From Lepiota brunneoincarnata (lineage: Eukaryota > Basidiomycota > Agaricomycetes > Agaricales > Agaricaceae), in assembly GCA_023014365.1 (NCBI GenBank), contig JAEBUN010000002.1, forward strand, positions 682,001 through 746,000: a stretch of 64,000 nucleotides of DNA. Reading direction: 5' to 3'. Both the position numbers and the translations under genes were made by a program. The notes below the pieces were generated by a model. The model saw only the letters and a list, made by a program, of their open reading frames with translations, was not told the DNA's origin and ran no database searches. Below are positions 60,837 to 64,000 of this stretch, in pieces (the first letter of the stretch is position 1; each line of letters begins with the position of its first letter).

Positions 60837-61576
60837 TCAAAGATGAACGTTCTCACTAAAGGGCTCTTCAGTAATCCCGCACATCGGCGAGGGGTGGAGG
60901 ATGACTCACAGAATCCGTCCGACAACGTTCCCTGCAGGATTATACAGGCACACATACAACGTCGCAGGACCCAGGGCCTGGTCAAAAACGTTGTTGCATG
61001 TGGCGACGGCGCATCCAAGCTCTGTCGTTGACTTCCAGACGACCTGAGTGAAGTGGTTGTACGCGGGATTGGCGGGATTGTAGGATGCTGTAAAATGAGC
61101 GGTGTTCGGTAATCAAGACCAGACCAACAAAAAATTGAATGAAAGGCGAAGGGAATCAAATGACGACGGGGTGGAGCGCCAGGAACAAACAACATTTATA
61201 TTCGAATTTCAGGAACAAAGAACATACCAGCGTCTTGGGTGAATGTGGCAACAGCAGCGCTGACCGAGAAATCACCAGTGGCTGCGACAATATTCTCTCC
61301 ATATGGAACATCACTCAGCACACCGTTTGAGTGTTTAAAATTGCACGCATTTGCCCATTGTTCGGCTTTTTCTGCGAGAGAGAAGGACCAACGAAGTGGG
61401 AGTGCGTTGTGCTGGAGGCGGACCTCGTTGTGAGCCCAGAGGAAGCCGGCAATATGGGAACGTCGGGTGAAGGAGGAGTGGCGGAAGGCAGATGAAGGTG
61501 CTGCGAGGGTGGGAAGGGGGGAGGAGATGAGACCGGCGATGGCGAGGAGCAAAGGGATGACAAGGAAGGAGATCAT
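60837..61576 (-). CDS. Secreted CAP/SCP (PR-1-like) protein C
   Basis: 181 residues from exons 61576-61228, 61087-60910 and 60855-60837. Exon 1 is 349 nt, exactly as in CAP A, to which it is closest in sequence (WAHNEVRLQHNALPLRWSFS, ANACNFKHSNGVLSDVPYGE). CAP1 motif NHFTQVVWKSTTELGCAVA and CAP2 LYVCLYNPAGN are intact. The W-x2-E element is changed (TFTQDAG), so one of the usual acidic cavity residues may be missing. Signal peptide MISFLVIPLLLAIAGLISSP. The sequence AAAGCCTCCTGCCAC just upstream of the ATG also occurs upstream of CAP A. Confidence 0.92.
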
Positions 61577-62063
61577 TGGTCTAAAGGAGTGGCAGGAGGC
61601 TTTGTGTAGCCTGATAGACGGAGAAACTGGACCAGGATGGTGGGGGGAAAGGGTGGAGAGAGAAAAGGTTGAATGTTAGGATATGATGGCCTGGGCATGT
61701 GGGCCGTGGTACCAGAGTACGCATATTTGATCCCTCCGTAGCCTTGGCAATAAGTACAGCACTCACGAGCATTCCTGACCAGGCCATAAGGAACAAATCA
61801 TCCGAATATAGCTGACATGCGGCTTTGTGCCTGTAAAGACCGCTTTTCTTGTTTGCAGGCTAGCAGCAGTAAAATTCAACTATGAGTAGTATAAATCGCA
61901 GCCCTGTGTTGTGGGTCTGATCAGCAGAAAAAGTCATAATCACGTGTGTGATAAGGTGATAGTGCCATAATGTCATTTCTGCTCAGTTGTGACTACAGAA
62001 CCTCGTAGTGATCTCGCTCTAACTCGGTGGATTTCAAACCACGACATGACTGAGAGATATATA
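61577..62063. other. CAP C promoter and intergenic region
   Basis: Upstream flank of CAP C, then the 3' flank of the prefoldin gene. No gene seen. Contains the conserved ATAGCTGAC block shared with the CAP B flank. Confidence 0.45.
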
Positions 62064-62608
62064 CTAGATTGGTCGAATGCCGTAGTCGCGCTTGAGAGCA
62101 TCGAGCTCCTGTTCCTTCTTTTTGTATTGCTCGGTAAGACTGCTGACGGCGTTGCGAATCTGTTGATATCATCAGCGACCTAGCAGCCAATCAATACCAA
62201 GACTCCACAGACCCCATCGCGGTTGGTTTGAAGCGCAGGGACAACATCCTTCACAGTGCGTTCAACTAACACACCACCAATCAGGCGGAAGCACTTCCGG
62301 TCTGGCTCCTCCGCAAGGACATCGTTCAGAGTGTTGAGCACGAGGCTAGCAACAGAAACGGGTCAGAAGCGAGAGAATAAGCTCAGGAGAAGACCAAGTA
62401 CATACCTGTGTTCGTCTGCTTCCTGCTCAAGCTCGCCTATCTTGCCTGCAAGAGCCTGGAGCTCATTTTGCATCCGAATAAAGTTCTGCTGCACCTCTGG
62501 CTGAATCAATCCCATGAGAGCTAGGATTTCACAGAACCCATCGCACTTACCCTGGGTCGTCAAAGACGGAGTCTTTCCCTTTGCCTTGGTGGCGGATGAA
62601 GAAGCCAT
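62064..62608 (-). CDS. GIM4: Prefoldin subunit 2
   Basis: Beta-class subunit of the prefoldin chaperone that delivers nascent actin and tubulin to CCT. Exons 62608-62551, 62496-62406, 62345-62213 and 62159-62064 join to 125 residues. Diagnostic coiled-coil and hairpin segments: FIRMQNELQALAGKIGELEQ, LVLNTLNDVLAEEPDRKCFR, LIGGVLVERTVKDVVPALQ and the C-terminal helix YKKKEQELDALKRDYGI. Length and order match the family. Confidence 0.95.
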
Positions 62609-62735
62609 TGGGCAAAGCTCGTTATTTGAGTTCCTCGTGATGTGATTGGCCAGAGTGATGCGTGACGCGTGACCCTTGCCGCTCCGTCCACTGGAGTTCA
62701 ATCCGACGGTGCTGGCATCCTCGACGCTCTTCTTC
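62609..62735. promoter_or_regulatory. Short divergent promoter GIM4 / NDUFS8
   Basis: 127 bp between start codons. Contains GATTGGCC (inverted CCAAT core ATTGG at 62645-62649) and a GTGACGCGTGAC element. CCAAT boxes commonly drive respiratory genes in fungi through the Hap complex; function here is inferred. Confidence 0.6.
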
Positions 62736-63744
62736 ATGTCCTTCGCGCGACCACGTATTCTTGTTGGGCTCCAGCCTCGTCTCATTGCTGCAACCGCCCG
62801 TAAAACTCCAAATGCCACAGTAATCGCACGTCGCCTGCTTTCCAGCACGTCCGCATCCAATGCACAACACGAACCTAACGGGGCTCTCCGAAGTAATCTA
62901 GAGGAGAGATCTCATCGCCACCGCCCCTCTCCCGTACCCCAATACGATGCTCATGGTGTCGAAATCAATCCTTATAGGAACGGTCCTAGTGCTATCGACA
63001 AGGCGGTCCACATTTTCTTCTTTACTGAGATCCTCCGAGGTATTCCGCACCCTTAGTGTAAAGCATTCCTGGCGCTAACCTGGTCTAGGAATGTGGATCG
63101 TACTAGAAAACTTCTTCCGCCCACCTTATACTATCATGTATCCGTTCGAGAAGGGCCCGTTATCCCCTCGTTTCCGTGGCGAACATGCTTTGCGCCGTTA
63201 CCCCAGCGGGGAGGAGCGTTGTATCGGTGGGTCACTCGTTCCATATTACGTGCGCAGTGCCCTCACACGTCCTGTACAAAGCTTGCAAGCTTTGCGAGGC
63301 TATTTGCCCTGCCCAGGCCATCACTATCGAAAGCGAAGCCCGTCAAGATGGATCGAGGAAGACAACTAAATATGGTTTGTTGCTAACGCATGGAGAGCGT
63401 TGGACCATTGTTGACATCGGTTGCAGACATCGATATGACTAAGTGCATCTACTGCGGCTTCTGCCAGGAGGCATGTCCAGTTGATGCTATTGTCGAGAGT
63501 TCGTTTCAGCATAAGCTCCCTAATCCACGGTTTCACGGCTGACATTTCTTCTATTTTAGCACAAAATCAGGAATACTCCACCGAAACCCGTGAGGAACTG
63601 CTGTACAACAAGGAGAAACTCCTCGCGAATGGTGATAGGGCCGAGGCTGAAATTGCTGCCAATCTCTATGGTGAGCATTGCCTCAACTCTGACTCAATGT
63701 GAATCAATCTGACTCTTTACACAGCGGACCACGTATACCGGTGA
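62736..63744 (+). CDS. NDUFS8: NADH:ubiquinone oxidoreductase 23 kDa subunit (TYKY, NuoI)
   Basis: Complex I subunit carrying two 4Fe-4S clusters (N6a and N6b) in the mitochondrial matrix arm. Exons 62736-63039, 63089-63226, 63282-63374, 63427-63498, 63560-63670 and 63725-63744 join to 245 residues. A basic N-terminus ([19 protein letters not shown]) is a mitochondrial presequence. Cluster motifs are [15 protein letters not shown] and [35 protein letters not shown] and [16 protein letters not shown] are also diagnostic. Ends at TGA 63742-63744. The last 256 bp of the window hold no supported gene. Confidence 0.97.
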
Positions 63745-64000
63745 TAGCAATTGTCTGTCGAAATTGGGAGACACTGTAGCAGACCCTTCTATAGACCCTC
63801 GCTACATGTCCGGTACAGAAGCTTTCTATCAGATATCTATTTTCGCCCCCCATTTGCGCCTCCAAAGCTTATTTTCCACGGCGCGGTGGAATGCTCTTCG
63901 GTGCGCCTCAACAATCTTTTCCAACATGAGCAGCTAAGTTTCCGATTTTTGCACCTAAATGAGCGTCTGTTTGAGGATATTTATACCAAGCATTATGCCA

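Larger units (their letters stand above)
60235..61965. repeat. Segmental tandem duplication, unit 2
   Basis: Diverged and shortened copy of 57575-60090. It keeps a broken 3' end of the Ser/Pro-rich gene, a trace of the arrestin-like remnant (about 60700-60770), an intact CAP gene and its upstream flank, in the same order and orientation. Confidence 0.7.

Overview
The window is nuclear DNA of a filamentous basidiomycete, most likely an Agaricomycete. Genes are dense and cut into many short exons by small GT-AG introns (mostly 45-70 bp). The proteins are typical of fungi: a KRE6/SKN1 beta-glucan synthase, a Yvc1-type TRP channel, arrestin-domain proteins and PR-1-like secreted proteins. No CRISPR array, rRNA, tRNA or complete transposon was seen.

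Layout. 0-5.4 kb holds the 3' part of a lysophosphatidate acyltransferase, a ten-exon glycerophosphodiester phosphodiesterase and a Ser/Pro-rich unknown. 5.8-17.7 kb looks like an accessory, duplicating region: two tandem paralogs with a Cys/His cluster and a C-terminal membrane anchor, one secreted CAP protein, and two tandem arrestin-like genes. 18.3-35 kb is a conserved housekeeping block: branching enzyme, LEU2, NOB1, ARPC3, YVC1, PSF2, haspin, KRE6. 35-48 kb carries an F-box protein, a four-finger C2H2 protein, a ubiquitin protease, a mitochondrial PP2C, an unknown, and an ACT-domain protein resembling CASTOR arginine sensors. 49-58 kb has two unknown disordered multi-exon genes around a membrane SDR. 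57.6-62 kb is a second duplicating region with two more CAP genes inside a repeated segment. 62-63.8 kb holds a divergent prefoldin-2 / complex I 23-kDa pair.

Organisation. At least six gene pairs share a short divergent promoter (104-246 bp), and several neighbours are convergent with only 60-250 bp between stops. Exon-intron structures were assigned by hand from splice signals, reading phase and known family motifs. For most conserved genes all exons join in frame. Several genes carry single extra bases that break the frame: haspin (five places), KRE6 (one) and the second arrestin (one). These are either assembly errors or real decay, and nothing in the sequence alone settles which.
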